64,000 bases of DNA from JAXLQL01 sp046331625 (GTDB taxonomy: Bacteria > Acidobacteriota > Terriglobia > Bryobacterales > Bryobacteraceae), in NCBI GenBank assembly GCA_046331625.1, contig JAXLQL010000002.1, forward strand, positions 372,001-436,000. Reading direction: 5' to 3'. Every line of letters begins with the position of its first letter. Within the stretch, counting starts at the first letter, position 1. Positions 44,408 through 53,261 of this stretch are shown in pieces. Under the pieces are notes generated by a model that saw only the letters and a program-made list of their open reading frames with translations, did not search any database and was not told the origin of the DNA. A program made the translations under genes and the position numbers.

Positions 44408-45244
44408 ATGAAACTCGTGCCGATGGTCCTTTCCTCCGTTGTGTCCTTTCTGTCCGGCTTGGCGTGGCCGCAAACCGTTCCAATCGAGCAGACCCATCAA
44501 TTCGACTCGGCTGTCATCAAGGCGTCGGACCCCACTTCTTCCGATGTCTGGCTTGTCCCGGAGTCTGGCGGCTTACGGGCACAGAATGTCGTCGTCTGGC
44601 AATTGATCAAGGCCGCATACTACGTTCGAGACGAGCAACTGGTGGGCGGTCCGGCGTGGGTCAAGTCAGAACGCTACGACATTCTGGCGAGCCCCCTGGA
44701 GCGCGAGGCGTTGACGTTGTCCGGAGCGATGACGCCGTCCCAGGCAGGCGACTATCTGGCGCGACACCGACAGCGCTTGCAGGCATTGCTCAGGGACCGG
44801 TTTGCCCTGTCGCTGAAAACCGAGTCGAGAGTGAAGCGGTTCTATGTATTGAAGCAGGCAGACGGAGGAGTCAGGATGCCGCTGGCGGGAGATCGCGATG
44901 GCGGACCGGTGGCGAGAATGAGAAATGGCCAACTCTCGGTTACGACTGACGCCAAAGGGATCGCGTCTCTGCTCGCGGATGTCCTCGGCGCGACGGTGCT
45001 CGACGAAACAGGCTTGACGGGGCAGTACAGAGTCAATTTGGAATGGTCGCCCGAGATGGAGCAAGCAGCTTCGATCGCCGCGGCCGCGAAGGATCAACTC
45101 GGGCTCGAATTGGAATCGAGAACGGGTCCGTTGCCCGTGTACGTCATCGATCGGATTGCCAGGCCCTCGGAGAACCTCAATGCCCCGCGGCACCCGCCGC
45201 GCTCGTCGCCTCCGCCACAACCGGGATCGGGCCCTGCAAGATGA
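44408..45244 (+). CDS. TIGR03435 family secreted protein
   Basis: 278 aa with a signal peptide (VVSFLSGLAWPQ). The family pattern is clear: FDSAVIKASDP, LRAQNVVVWQLIKAAYYV, GGPAWVKSERYDILA, LQALLRDRFALSLKTESR and VLDETGLTGQYRVNLEWSP. The family is expanded in Solibacter-like acidobacteria and has no known function. AGGAGA precedes the ATG. The last 68 nt overlap the convergent CHAT gene, encoding a Pro-rich tail. Confidence 0.9.
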   Translation: MKLVPMVLSSVVSFLSGLAWPQTVPIEQTHQFDSAVIKASDPTSSDVWLVPESGGLRAQNVVVWQLIKAAYYVRDEQLVGGPAWVKSERYDILASPLEREALTLSGAMTPSQAGDYLARHRQRLQALLRDRFALSLKTESRVKRFYVLKQADGGVRMPLAGDRDGGPVARMRNGQLSVTTDAKGIASLLADVLGATVLDETGLTGQYRVNLEWSPEMEQAASIAAAAKDQLGLELESRTGPLPVYVIDRIARPSENLNAPRHPPRSSPPPQPGSGPAR

Positions 45245-47546
45245 ACCCCGCCCACAACGCCGGATGCTCGGGCAGCACCATTGCTCCCGCCGGCGTCTGC
45301 ACGCTCACGCGTCCGGCTCGCAACTCGGCCAGGAGCTTCTTCTGCGCGCCGCGCAGAGCTTGTCCCGGGTTCACACCCAGAAGATACTGCCGGTAGAACT
45401 CGGCCACCAGCAGCACCGAAGTCTCGTCGGGGACATCCCATACCGGAGCGATTACGCGAGAGGCTCCGGCATGCAGGAAAGCGCGCGTAAGCCCGAGCAA
45501 CCCATCCGAAGACACGCGACCCGAACCGCTGCGGCATGCGCTCAACATCACCAGATCGGCTTGGAGATCGAGTTCATGCACTTCCGCCGCGGTCAGCTTG
45601 CCGCCGTTGCTGAGCACCAGGAAGGAATCGAAAGGATGAGCCGAATCGACGACGGCGTGCGTGGCGAAGTGGAGCACGCCCGCGCGCGGAGCGGCTTGCA
45701 CGAAGTGCGGCTCGAGTGCCCGCTCGGCTGCCAGCAATGTTGAGCGGCCGGGCGAGAGCGCTTGAATGGCTTCCAATTCGCGGCGCGCTCCAGGCAGACG
45801 CGACCACGCCGTCTTCACCGGATCGCCGACCAGCAACAGCTTCCCATCACGCGGACCGTTCTGCGCGGAAGCGAACAGAAGCGTCGCCGAAGGCGCGTAT
45901 TGCAGCACGTAGTCCTCGGCGAGATAGCGGCCAGAAGTCGCGGAGAGAGCTCCGAACGGCAGTTGCAGCAGATCATCGTGCGGTACGATCGCGAGCGTTT
46001 GCGCGGCGGGCGGCAGCAGCGTGCGCACGGGCTGAATCAGAATCGCCGATAGTTCGCGCCACGCTTCGCGATCGGGTTTGTAGCCGGTAGCGCCCGCGCG
46101 CGCCACTAATTGGCTCACTCGCGCCCGGGTCACGGGAAAGCGATAACCGCGAACATCACCCCGCGGATCGACCCACCACGAGTAGACCGCTTGCGGGTGG
46201 ACCCAATAGGCCAGAACCGGAATGCGCGCCTGCGTGGCCCACGCGGCGAGCGCGCCGGCGGAAGCGGGCGGTCCGGACTTGGCCAATCCACGGCTGGCCA
46301 GTAGATCTCGCAAAGCGCGGGCGCGAAACGTTTCCGCTGCGTCGAGCGCTTCGCGTTGCTGTCCGGCATCCCAAAGGATCGCGACCGCATCCTGCGCCAG
46401 CGGCGTGCGCGTCTCTTCGAAGGCACGCCTCCACTCGTCTTCGGGAACGAGGCCCTCGCGGAGTGAGTCGTCAAGCCGCACTGCTTCGTGGATGTCGGCG
46501 GCTGCTTCGGCGTGCTTGCCCAACTTGTGGAACGTGAGCGCCCGCCAACGGAAACACTCTCGCAGTTGGAAGGGAGAACTGCCGGCGCGATTGATTCCAG
46601 CCGTCGCGGCCTCGGCCGCATCGAGGTAGCGCCCCAAGCGATAGTAGGCGGCGCTCCGCACCCAATGCACCACTGGCGGCGCGCGGCGCGGAGACCGGCG
46701 GACAATCTGCTCGGCGAGCTCGGCCGCGCGCTGGTTTTCATCGGCGGCGAGGTATCCAAACGTGATTCCCGAGAACCGGATCTTGGCGGCCGGCGTGAGT
46801 GGCGCGGAAGTGACGTAGTCGCGCACCTGATCGAGATTCTCCACGGCGCGCTTGCGCTGGCCGCTGACTGCGAGGAGCAACCCGCGTTCGCCGCGAATGA
46901 GCATGACGCCGGTGGTGTCGCCGCCCTTGCGATAGCACTCTTCGCCGCGAATCAGCGCCTTTTCCGAAGCAGCGTAGCGCCCATGCAGTCCATACGCGCG
47001 TCCGAGCAGAGCCAAGGCGCGACCTGCCGCTGACCACTCCTGCATGGATTCGAGGCGCGCGAGAGCCGACTCGATATGGCGGATGGCGCCAGTCAAGTCG
47101 CCAGTGGAGCGCAGTACGTCTCCCCACTCGGCTTCGATGACGGCGAGGTCGCGCGGGTCGCCGCCCGCGCGAGCCGCTTCGAGCGCCTCGGAAAGGGTGC
47201 TCTTCTTCGCCGTGCCCTGATTCATCAGCGCGGCCGATGCGTGTAGCGCGCGGGCCAACTGGCGCGAGAGCCGGCGTTGGCGGAACTCCTCCACGGCGAT
47301 CTGGAGCCAAGGCACTGCGCGCCGAATGTCCGGAGTCTGCCCGAACGGAGAGAACTGCCGCGCCATCCACAATGCAGCTTCGCCGAGGAAAGCAGGATCG
47401 GGATCATCGCGAGCCGCATCCCGCAGAAGCTTCTCCGCGGTTCCGTGGCGTTGAGCCAGTTCCTCGGCTCGAGCCTGCTCGCGAATTCCGGTTTCAGCCG
47501 CGAGAGCAAAGGCGGTGGCGAAGACGGCGATGGCGAGGCGCGTCAT
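45177..47546 (-). CDS. TPR-CHAT protease with signal peptide
   Basis: 789 aa. A signal peptide (LAIAVFATAFALAA) precedes about ten TPR-like helix pairs (residues about 30-400). The C-terminal CHAT caspase-like domain carries the catalytic dyad His630 (LHFATHAVVD) and Cys671 (MLSACRSGSG), with YAPSATLLFASAQ and PVWDVPDETSVLLVAEFYRQ typical of the family. It is the last gene of a coupled operon with an ECF sigma factor and a zinc-finger/TPR protein. Its secretion signal is notable since most CHAT proteases are cytoplasmic. The substrate may be a partner encoded elsewhere; defence or stress roles are inference. Confidence 0.87.
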   Translation of the reverse strand: MTRLAIAVFATAFALAAETGIREQARAEELAQRHGTAEKLLRDAARDDPDPAFLGEAALWMARQFSPFGQTPDIRRAVPWLQIAVEEFRQRRLSRQLARALHASAALMNQGTAKKSTLSEALEAARAGGDPRDLAVIEAEWGDVLRSTGDLTGAIRHIESALARLESMQEWSAAGRALALLGRAYGLHGRYAASEKALIRGEECYRKGGDTTGVMLIRGERGLLLAVSGQRKRAVENLDQVRDYVTSAPLTPAAKIRFSGITFGYLAADENQRAAELAEQIVRRSPRRAPPVVHWVRSAAYYRLGRYLDAAEAATAGINRAGSSPFQLRECFRWRALTFHKLGKHAEAAADIHEAVRLDDSLREGLVPEDEWRRAFEETRTPLAQDAVAILWDAGQQREALDAAETFRARALRDLLASRGLAKSGPPASAGALAAWATQARIPVLAYWVHPQAVYSWWVDPRGDVRGYRFPVTRARVSQLVARAGATGYKPDREAWRELSAILIQPVRTLLPPAAQTLAIVPHDDLLQLPFGALSATSGRYLAEDYVLQYAPSATLLFASAQNGPRDGKLLLVGDPVKTAWSRLPGARRELEAIQALSPGRSTLLAAERALEPHFVQAAPRAGVLHFATHAVVDSAHPFDSFLVLSNGGKLTAAEVHELDLQADLVMLSACRSGSGRVSSDGLLGLTRAFLHAGASRVIAPVWDVPDETSVLLVAEFYRQYLLGVNPGQALRGAQKKLLAELRAGRVSVQTPAGAMVLPEHPALWAGFILQGPIPVVAEATSAAGAAGH

Positions 47547-47728
47547 TGCGCTCGTGCTCCTTCTCCGAGGAACGCCGGATCGGGATCATCGCGAGCCGCT
47601 TCACGCAGAGCCTTCTCCGCGCTCTCGTGGCGGTGTGCGAGTTCCTCAGCGCGCGCCTGCTCGCGGATTCCGGTCTGAGCCGCCAGAGCGAAGGCGGCCG
47701 CAAAGACGGCGATCGCGAGGACCTTCAT
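47543..47728 (-). CDS. 61-aa secreted micro-protein, duplicate of the CHAT N terminus
   Basis: MKVLAIAVFAAAFALAAQTG followed by IREQARAEELAHRHESAEKA repeats the CHAT N terminus (about 85% identical over 56 residues), then ends in EGARAQ and a TGA overlapping the CHAT ATG. The same GAAGGAGCACGAGCGCAATG junction (ribosome site plus start) occurs at both ends, marking a tandem duplication of about 182 bp. The product would be exported as a peptide of about 44 residues. It may be functional or a by-product. Confidence 0.65.
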   Translation of the reverse strand: MKVLAIAVFAAAFALAAQTGIREQARAEELAHRHESAEKALREAARDDPDPAFLGEGARAQ

Positions 47729-48501
47729 TGCGCTCGTGCTCCTTCGCAAGCGGACTGCCGGTATGGACCCTCGCTTCGGCACAGCGCTTCGAGCAGCGGC
47801 CGCGCCTGCGGCCAGGAACCGGTGCGTTCGAGGGCGATCGCGAGATACCACGAGATGTCGTCATCCAAGGCTTCGCCGCCGATGGCGCGCGCCTTCCGCA
47901 ACCAGCCGAGCGCCGCGCTTGCGTCGCCCGCGAGCAAGAACGCCACGCCGCGATAGAAGGGCGGCTCGACAGCTTTGGGATACTCGGCCGCCAAACGTTC
48001 GAGCTCCACTCCGGCCTCGCCGTACTTGCCGGCGCGGTAGGGCGTCAATGCGGCGCCCAACTGCTCGAGGTACTTCTGCACCTGCTGTTCCCTCTGTCCG
48101 CGGATGGTGACTGCGGATGCCAGCGGGAGCCGCAACGGAGCCGGTTCGAGCGGCAATCGAAACACCGGCGGCGGCGCTTGGGCTACTGGCAAGGGGTGCG
48201 GCGCCGGAGCCGGCTGCGTGAAGTAGAGCGAGGCGGCCACGGCGGCAACCGCTGCCGCGGCGGCCATCCACCATCGCGAAACCCTGGGCGCGGCGCCCGG
48301 CAGGACGCGCTTGCGCAACGATGCGAGATCGGCGAGTGTAGGCTCAGAAAGCGCGGGATGCCGCAGGTCTTCTCGAAGGCGGGCGCAGACCCGGCAGGCG
48401 GCGAGATGCTCGCGGATCTCGCGTTCCATCTCGGGCGGCAGCACGTTCTCGTCGAGCGCGCACAACCGATCGGGCCAAGGATGACGATCGCGCTGACTCA
48501 T
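47725..48501 (-). CDS. Zinc-finger anti-sigma factor with TPR-like periplasmic domain
   Basis: 258 aa. The N terminus has the ZAS-type H-x3-C-x2-C pattern (REHLAACRVCARLRED), then one transmembrane helix (RWWMAAAAAVAAVAASLYF), a Pro-rich linker and a periplasmic TPR-like region (YGEAGVELERLAAEYPKAVEP, ALGWLRKARAI). The ATG at 48501 overlaps the sigma factor stop (ATGA). It likely holds the ECF sigma factor at the membrane and senses an external cue. Confidence 0.82.
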   Translation of the reverse strand: MSQRDRHPWPDRLCALDENVLPPEMEREIREHLAACRVCARLREDLRHPALSEPTLADLASLRKRVLPGAAPRVSRWWMAAAAAVAAVAASLYFTQPAPAPHPLPVAQAPPPVFRLPLEPAPLRLPLASAVTIRGQREQQVQKYLEQLGAALTPYRAGKYGEAGVELERLAAEYPKAVEPPFYRGVAFLLAGDASAALGWLRKARAIGGEALDDDISWYLAIALERTGSWPQARPLLEALCRSEGPYRQSACEGARAQ

Positions 48502-49046
48502 CGCGTTCCTCCCCAAGCCTTGCGCAACAGCTTCAGGCCGTATTGCAGGCAGCTCTTCACCTGGTTGTCGGACATGCCGGTGTGCGAGGTGATCTCGCGC
48601 CGTTCCATGCCATGCAGATAGTGCAGCGTCAGACAGGCCCGGTGCTCGGGCTTGAGCGCCGGTTCGTCGAGCAGTTCATCCCAGACTTTGGCGGACATCG
48701 GCTCCACGCCAGCGGCCGGTTCCGCGGGATGACGCCGCTCGATGGCCGCTCGCCGCCAGTGATCGGTGGCCATGTTCTTCACCACGGCGGTGAGCCAAGC
48801 TCCGGCACGGGCGGGATCGATCCCGCGAGAGCGATACATCTTGAGGAACGCATCGGCGGCGATCTCCTCGGCGATTTCCCGGCGGCCGGTGCATCGGATG
48901 GCATAGCGCAAGATCTCGGCGGCATGGCGTTCATAGAGGGCGGCGAACTCTTCCCTGCTCATCGGCGGGAACGTCGTGGACCCGTCCTCTCTCTCTACGT
49001 CCCGGGATCCCCCCTGGGAAGAATCGGCGGTATCGTTATCCGTCAC
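48498..49046 (-). CDS. ECF RNA polymerase sigma factor
   Basis: 182 aa from a GTG at 49046. Region 2 is FAALYERHAAEILRYAIRCTGRREIAEEIAADAF (in pieces) with AWLTAVVKNMATDHWRR; region 4 is LKPEHRACLTLHYLHGMERREI and SDNQVKSCLQYGLKLLR. An ATG at 49094 or 49079 would also be in frame, but a TATAAT box at 49061-49056 lies between them and the GTG, so the shorter, leaderless start is preferred. It heads the operon with its anti-sigma factor and the CHAT protease. Confidence 0.85.
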   Translation of the reverse strand: MTDNDTADSSQGGSRDVEREDGSTTFPPMSREEFAALYERHAAEILRYAIRCTGRREIAEEIAADAFLKMYRSRGIDPARAGAWLTAVVKNMATDHWRRAAIERRHPAEPAAGVEPMSAKVWDELLDEPALKPEHRACLTLHYLHGMERREITSHTGMSDNQVKSCLQYGLKLLRKAWGGTR

Positions 49047-49055
49047 ATTGCTTCG

Positions 49056-49061
49056 ATTATA
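49056..49061 (-). promoter_or_regulatory. -10 box of the ECF sigma operon
   Basis: A perfect TATAAT on the minus strand, 9 nt before the GTG at 49046, suggesting leaderless transcription. No good -35 hexamer is seen at the correct spacing, so the assignment is tentative. Confidence 0.4.
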
Positions 49062-49136
49062 TTCGGCGGATTCTTCCATCGGCCACGGCGGCATCGTAGA
49101 ACCTTGCGAAGTTCAATGCACGTAGAGGAGATGAAC

Positions 49137-49703
49137 ATGATCCGCTTCACACGGCGCCGGCTCTTGGGCGCGGCAACCTTTCTGATTCCGGCGAGCCTCG
49201 AGGCGCAGCGCCGGCGGCGCGTAGTGGTTACTAACCGGCGCACCACCGTGGTGGTGAGGCCCGGCCACCCCATCGCGCGCGCGGTCAACCGCACCGTGAT
49301 CGTGCGGGCTCCGCATCGCGCCATCGTAGTGGGCGCGCCGCTCGTGTTCCTGCCCGTGGTGGCGTTTGTGGCGGTGGCCGCGGTGCTGCCTCCGCGCGAG
49401 CGCCTGATCTGGCAAGACACCGAAACGATCCATCGAGACGAGGACTGGGTGGAGTCAAACTTCGGCATCGACGCCCGAGGCGATGCACTCTACCTCGACA
49501 TCGCGGGCCGCGCGCAACTCGACTTCGCCGACATCGTCTTCGAGAACGGCGAGGTGCAGGTTGTGGACTTCAACGAGCACACCTATGGCAACGGGATCCA
49601 CCGGCTGCTCGATTTTCCCGGCCGGCGGAACGTCAAGACCGTGCGGCTGGTGGCGCGCTCGAAGAGCGAAGACACGGCTTTCCGCATTTATCTGAGCGCA
49701 TAG
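49137..49703 (+). CDS. Secreted protein of unknown function
   Basis: 188 aa. The ATG at 49137 follows GAGGAG by 6 nt. The N terminus FTRRRLLGAATFLIPASLEAQ is a Tat-like or Sec signal, followed by an Arg/Val-rich segment, a hydrophobic stretch (LVFLPVVAFVAVAAVLPP) and a C-terminal beta-rich domain (DWVESNFGIDARGDALYLDIAG, in pieces; VQVVDFNEHTYGNG, KTVRLVARSKSED). I do not recognise the family. It is divergent from the ECF sigma operon, so it could be a target of that sigma factor. Confidence 0.7.
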   Translation: MIRFTRRRLLGAATFLIPASLEAQRRRRVVVTNRRTTVVVRPGHPIARAVNRTVIVRAPHRAIVVGAPLVFLPVVAFVAVAAVLPPRERLIWQDTETIHRDEDWVESNFGIDARGDALYLDIAGRAQLDFADIVFENGEVQVVDFNEHTYGNGIHRLLDFPGRRNVKTVRLVARSKSEDTAFRIYLSA

Positions 49704-49716
49704 AGAGGGGTCCGCA

Positions 49717-51774
49717 ATGAAGAATCCGGCGATCGCGCTATTCGTCTGCCTTGCCACGGGAGCATTCGCGCAGACCGTTCCGAACATCAAAGACTCTCGC
49801 TTCTGTCCGAACACTCCCACTGGACGCCCCGCCGTCAGCACAAACACGGGGACCAACCTCGACATGGCGCGCGTCGTTCTGGACGCACCGGGTGCGGTGT
49901 GCAATGACGGCACCCCGGCCGTGATCTACGTGCGCTCGGCGCGGCCGGGAGCCTCCGAGCCCGATGGTTCTTCCGCCAATCGATGGGTGATCCATTTCGA
50001 AGGCGGAGGCGGCTGCAATACCTTCGAGGATTGTCTCGAGCGCTGGTGCGGCCTCGGCTTCTACACGGCGCACCAGATGAGCTCGACGTGGGAAGCGGGA
50101 TCGATCAGTCGCGGCGGCTTGCTCAATCGCAACGCGATCAACCGGCTCGGCGACCGCAATCTGGTGATGCTCAACTACTGCAGCTCCGATGGCTGGCGCG
50201 GGAGAAGATCGGATGCCGTGCTGCGGAGCGCTACCGATTCCACGAAGGCCGTTTCCGTTCACTTCCGCGGCGCGACCATCGTCGAAGCGGCTTTTGACGC
50301 GCTCGAGCGCGGCGTCGCCGGGCTGCCCAAGCTCACAGACGCCACGGACGTGTTGATCAGCGGCGATTCAGCCGGCGCTAGCGGAGTCCGCCACCACCTC
50401 GACCGGTTGGCCGCGCGGCTCAAGGCGAAGAACTCTTCCGTTCGAGTGCGTGGGAATCTCGAAGCGACGTTCCTCCCGGACTTCAATGGCAAGCAAGGTT
50501 TTCCGGCGGGCGATTCTCGAGATCCGGTGTTCGCGCAGAAGTCGGCGAAGTACAACACCGTCGATGTGGGTCTGCTCAATTCGCAACTGGATGACTCCTG
50601 CCTTGCCGCGCATCCTGGCGCGAGCAGCTTCCTGTGCGCCGACAACGGCTACGTGGAGCTGAACCACATGACGACGCCGTTCTTCCAGATCCAGGACTTG
50701 AACGATCCGGGAATGCTCGAGGATCTCGAAGAGGGCGGGCTCGCGGCAACGCCCGCCGCGATCGCGCAAGGCCTGCATGACCAGATCACCGCGCTCGGCA
50801 ATATCCGAAACACGGCGGTGGACCGCACGTCGATCAACTCCACGCCTGGAACTGTCGCCCGGCTTTGCGGAGTCCACGTGACCTGGGGCGATGACGACGG
50901 ATTTCTCGGCAGGAAGATCCGGTCCGGACCCGGCGCGCAGGCTTACAGTTACTACGAGTTGCTATGGAACTGGATGACGGGCGCTTCGCCCTCGAACGTG
51001 TTGGAGCCGAAGCCGCCGACTACTCCGGATCAACCCGTTCTGGATTCGATCTGCGACGCCAAAGCGCCAACAGCCCCGCCGGGTGCCGCTCTCAATGTAG
51101 CTTCGAGCGCGAGCTATGCATTCGGGAGTCCGGTGGCGCCGGAGATGCTCGTGGCCGCCTTTGGAACCGATCTCGCGCGCTCCACGGCATTGGCGACCAC
51201 CGTGCCTTGGCCCACCACGCTGGGCGGCACTCAGGTCACGGTCACCGACTCGCGCGGGACAGCCCGCTTGGCACCGCTCTACTACGTCTCGGCGACGCAA
51301 CTTGCGTTCTTGATTCCCGCGGGTACGGCGAACGGAACCGCTCGCGTTGCAGTCGGCAGTCAACAAGGCACCGTCACCGTGGAGGCCGCCGCACCGGGAA
51401 TCTACACAGCCAATCAAACCGGACGCGGCGTGGCTGCTGCGGCGTATACCCGCGTGACGGCGAGAGGCGCTCGTACCGACGACTTCATCTTCAGTCCCAC
51501 GACGGGCGCCGATTCCGGCGTACCGGTGGCGGCCGGGGATCAGGTGTACCTGATCCTTTATGGAACCGGAATGCGGGGCAGTGAAGCAACGGCGACCGTG
51601 GGCGGCGTGGGCGTGCCGGTGGCGGGTCCGGTGGGGCATCCGTTGTATCCGGGCGTGGACCAGATCAACCTGGGTCCGCTGCCGCTGCGCATTGGATATG
51701 GGCAGAAGCAGATCGTGATCCGGCAGGGAGAGCGGGTGTCGAACACGGTGACGGTGACGTTCAAGGCGCCGTGA
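49717..51774 (+). CDS. Pectinacetylesterase/NOTUM-like esterase with TIGR03437 domain
   Basis: 685 aa, signal peptide (ALFVCLATGAFAQ). The catalytic part, about 40-420, shows HFEGGGGCNTFEDCLERWC, VMLNYCSSDGWRGRRSD and the serine elbow ISGDSAGASGVRHHLD, as in plant pectinacetylesterases and NOTUM. From about 450 a TIGR03437 domain follows: NVASSASYAFGSPVAPEMLV, FGTDLA, YYVSATQLAFLIPAG, ILYGTGMRG, GVDQINLGPLPL, a C-terminal module very frequent in Solibacter-type secreted proteins. It likely deacetylates extracellular polysaccharide. It begins 13 nt after the preceding unknown gene and may be co-transcribed. Confidence 0.83.
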   Translation: MKNPAIALFVCLATGAFAQTVPNIKDSRFCPNTPTGRPAVSTNTGTNLDMARVVLDAPGAVCNDGTPAVIYVRSARPGASEPDGSSANRWVIHFEGGGGCNTFEDCLERWCGLGFYTAHQMSSTWEAGSISRGGLLNRNAINRLGDRNLVMLNYCSSDGWRGRRSDAVLRSATDSTKAVSVHFRGATIVEAAFDALERGVAGLPKLTDATDVLISGDSAGASGVRHHLDRLAARLKAKNSSVRVRGNLEATFLPDFNGKQGFPAGDSRDPVFAQKSAKYNTVDVGLLNSQLDDSCLAAHPGASSFLCADNGYVELNHMTTPFFQIQDLNDPGMLEDLEEGGLAATPAAIAQGLHDQITALGNIRNTAVDRTSINSTPGTVARLCGVHVTWGDDDGFLGRKIRSGPGAQAYSYYELLWNWMTGASPSNVLEPKPPTTPDQPVLDSICDAKAPTAPPGAALNVASSASYAFGSPVAPEMLVAAFGTDLARSTALATTVPWPTTLGGTQVTVTDSRGTARLAPLYYVSATQLAFLIPAGTANGTARVAVGSQQGTVTVEAAAPGIYTANQTGRGVAAAAYTRVTARGARTDDFIFSPTTGADSGVPVAAGDQVYLILYGTGMRGSEATATVGGVGVPVAGPVGHPLYPGVDQINLGPLPLRIGYGQKQIVIRQGERVSNTVTVTFKAP

Positions 51775-51936
51775 GGCCGCCCGGCTTGCTCCTCCCGCGG
51801 GGTGCAATATTCAATTGTCAAAGGTCGGTGCGGCTCGTAAGCCTGCCTGGGGTGTCGACTGAGTGAGTTACTTTCGGCGCAAAGTTCGAGAGTGCTTACG
51901 CCGGTCGCGCGCCGATTCGGCAGGCTTGGGCACGAG

Positions 51937-51982
51937 GTGCCGGCAGCGGGACTGTAGTCCTTCGCCGGCTAAAGCCCGCCCC
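51937..51982 (-). repeat. Dispersed GC-rich repeat, diverged copy
   Basis: On the minus strand it starts GGGGCGGGCTTTAGCCGGCG and contains GGACTACAGTCCCGC, paralleling the elements at 1574-1640 and 7503-7536. The gap 51775-52005 contains nothing else recognisable. Confidence 0.4.
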
Positions 51983-52005
51983 ACCCCGAGGCTGGATTTT
52001 CGGGT

Positions 52006-52332
52006 TCATGCGAGTGCTCCTTCCGGATAGGGAGGTGGTTCTTCGAGAGCGCGGTTGACGGCTTCGAGGACGGCGGCTCGGGCGGCTGGGAAGCCGGCGA
52101 GTGCGTCCATGATGAAGAGGCGAAAGCGGACGAAGTCAGATTTGTGGATGTAGTCGGAGAGGTTGGGTTCGGGGGCGGTGCTCACCGGCGCCGGGGCGGT
52201 GTTCTCGCTCGTGTTCGGCAACGCTCGCTCCACTTGCGCTCCTCTTTGCACGGCTGGCGCGGCTTCCTTTCGGAAGATGTTGCGCTTGGGGCGCTGGGAT
52301 TCGGGCATGTCGTCTATGGTCCAGGTGGACAT
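52006..52332 (-). CDS. Small hypothetical protein
   Basis: 108 aa: MSTWTIDDMPESQRPKRN, a disordered Pro/Ala linker and a C-terminal helical part (DYIHKSDFVRFRLFIMDALA, then RAAVLEAVNRALEEPP). It has normal composition for the genome and an AAGGGA site about 9 nt before the ATG. No family recognised. Confidence 0.5.
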   Translation of the reverse strand: MSTWTIDDMPESQRPKRNIFRKEAAPAVQRGAQVERALPNTSENTAPAPVSTAPEPNLSDYIHKSDFVRFRLFIMDALAGFPAARAAVLEAVNRALEEPPPYPEGALA

Positions 52333-52826
52333 GGATGGTTCCCTTCTGTGTTGAGTGCGGTCTCGCCCGGCCGTGAGCGGCCAAGGACTGTTGGATGAAT
52401 CAGTTATGGGGAGCTTTGCCCGAGTTAGGTTCGTTCGTCAAATCGGCAAAGTTTTTCGCGCTCTCTCCTCGGTCTCCTCAATACTCGCGGGCACAACGGA
52501 ACTGTTGCGGCGCGAAGACATCGTGTTCCCTGCTGGGAGGCGCAGGGCGCCTATCCCGTCACCAGGATGGCTCAGGCGTCAAGGGGTTTTGCAAAATCGA
52601 AGGCTTGAAAATGGGGTCGCGGGAGCGAGGAACTGGTTGATCGGGTTGGGGTTGTGAAATATTTGGTGGTTCGGGATTTGACTCGTGACTGATGGTCTTG
52701 GAGAGAGCGAAGACGGGTCAGTATTGAGGAGGGGCCTGGCCGTTACTCCGCATGGTTTTGTATCATCGGAAACGACGCTTCGCGCGTGAAAGCCATGTCC
52801 AGTGAAATTGAACGCCCTGGTCGCAT
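52333..52826. other. Intergenic stretch without recognisable gene
   Basis: Short frames occur on both strands, but their sequences are low-complexity or Ser/Arg-rich shadows with no family-like pattern, and GC content dips locally. I see no structural RNA or strong terminator. Confidence 0.5.
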
Positions 52827-53150
52827 TCATTTTGCTTTGCGGCTGATCGGCACCTCCGCACTCTTAGAGTGAATCTCGTCGCCCTGGTCGACAATGAGAT
52901 AAGCGTCCAGCAGTTCCTCGGTCTTTCCCGTCAGCTTGTGGTCGACGAAGACAAGCCCTTCGAACAACTCGTCGTCGTAGAGGTAGGTGATCTTCTGAAC
53001 AGCCAGATACTCATAGAGCCGCGAGTAGTTCGCCGGCTCGATTCCGCACGAGGGGTTCCGCAGCACGAGATGCCGCATTTGGGTCTGTAGGTACTCGATC
53101 TGCTCGAGCGTCGGCTTCACCCCATTCGGGATCTGCTGCTTTCGTGGCAT
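52827..53150 (-). CDS. Small conserved-looking hypothetical protein
   Basis: 107 aa from the ATG at 53150: MPRKQQIPNGVKPTLEQIEY, LQTQMRHLVLRNPSCGIE, YSRLYEYLAVQKITYLYDDE, LFEGLVFVDHKLTGKTEELL. Hydrophilic, helical, cytoplasmic, with even codon use. The frame extends upstream to 53261 but that part looks non-coding. No function can be assigned. Confidence 0.55.
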   Translation of the reverse strand: MPRKQQIPNGVKPTLEQIEYLQTQMRHLVLRNPSCGIEPANYSRLYEYLAVQKITYLYDDELFEGLVFVDHKLTGKTEELLDAYLIVDQGDEIHSKSAEVPISRKAK

Positions 53151-53261
53151 GCTGAGTGCGGATGGCTGTGACGCAGCCACCTCTCGCCTATTGTCGCAGG
53201 GTTCTTGCCTATCGCGAAGCCAGCATCCCGAGGAAGGGGGCAGGATCACCGCCCCCACCAC

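Noticed and set aside
52583..52830. 83-codon minus-strand frame
   Set aside because: Rich in Ser, Pro and Asn with no family pattern; likely chance.
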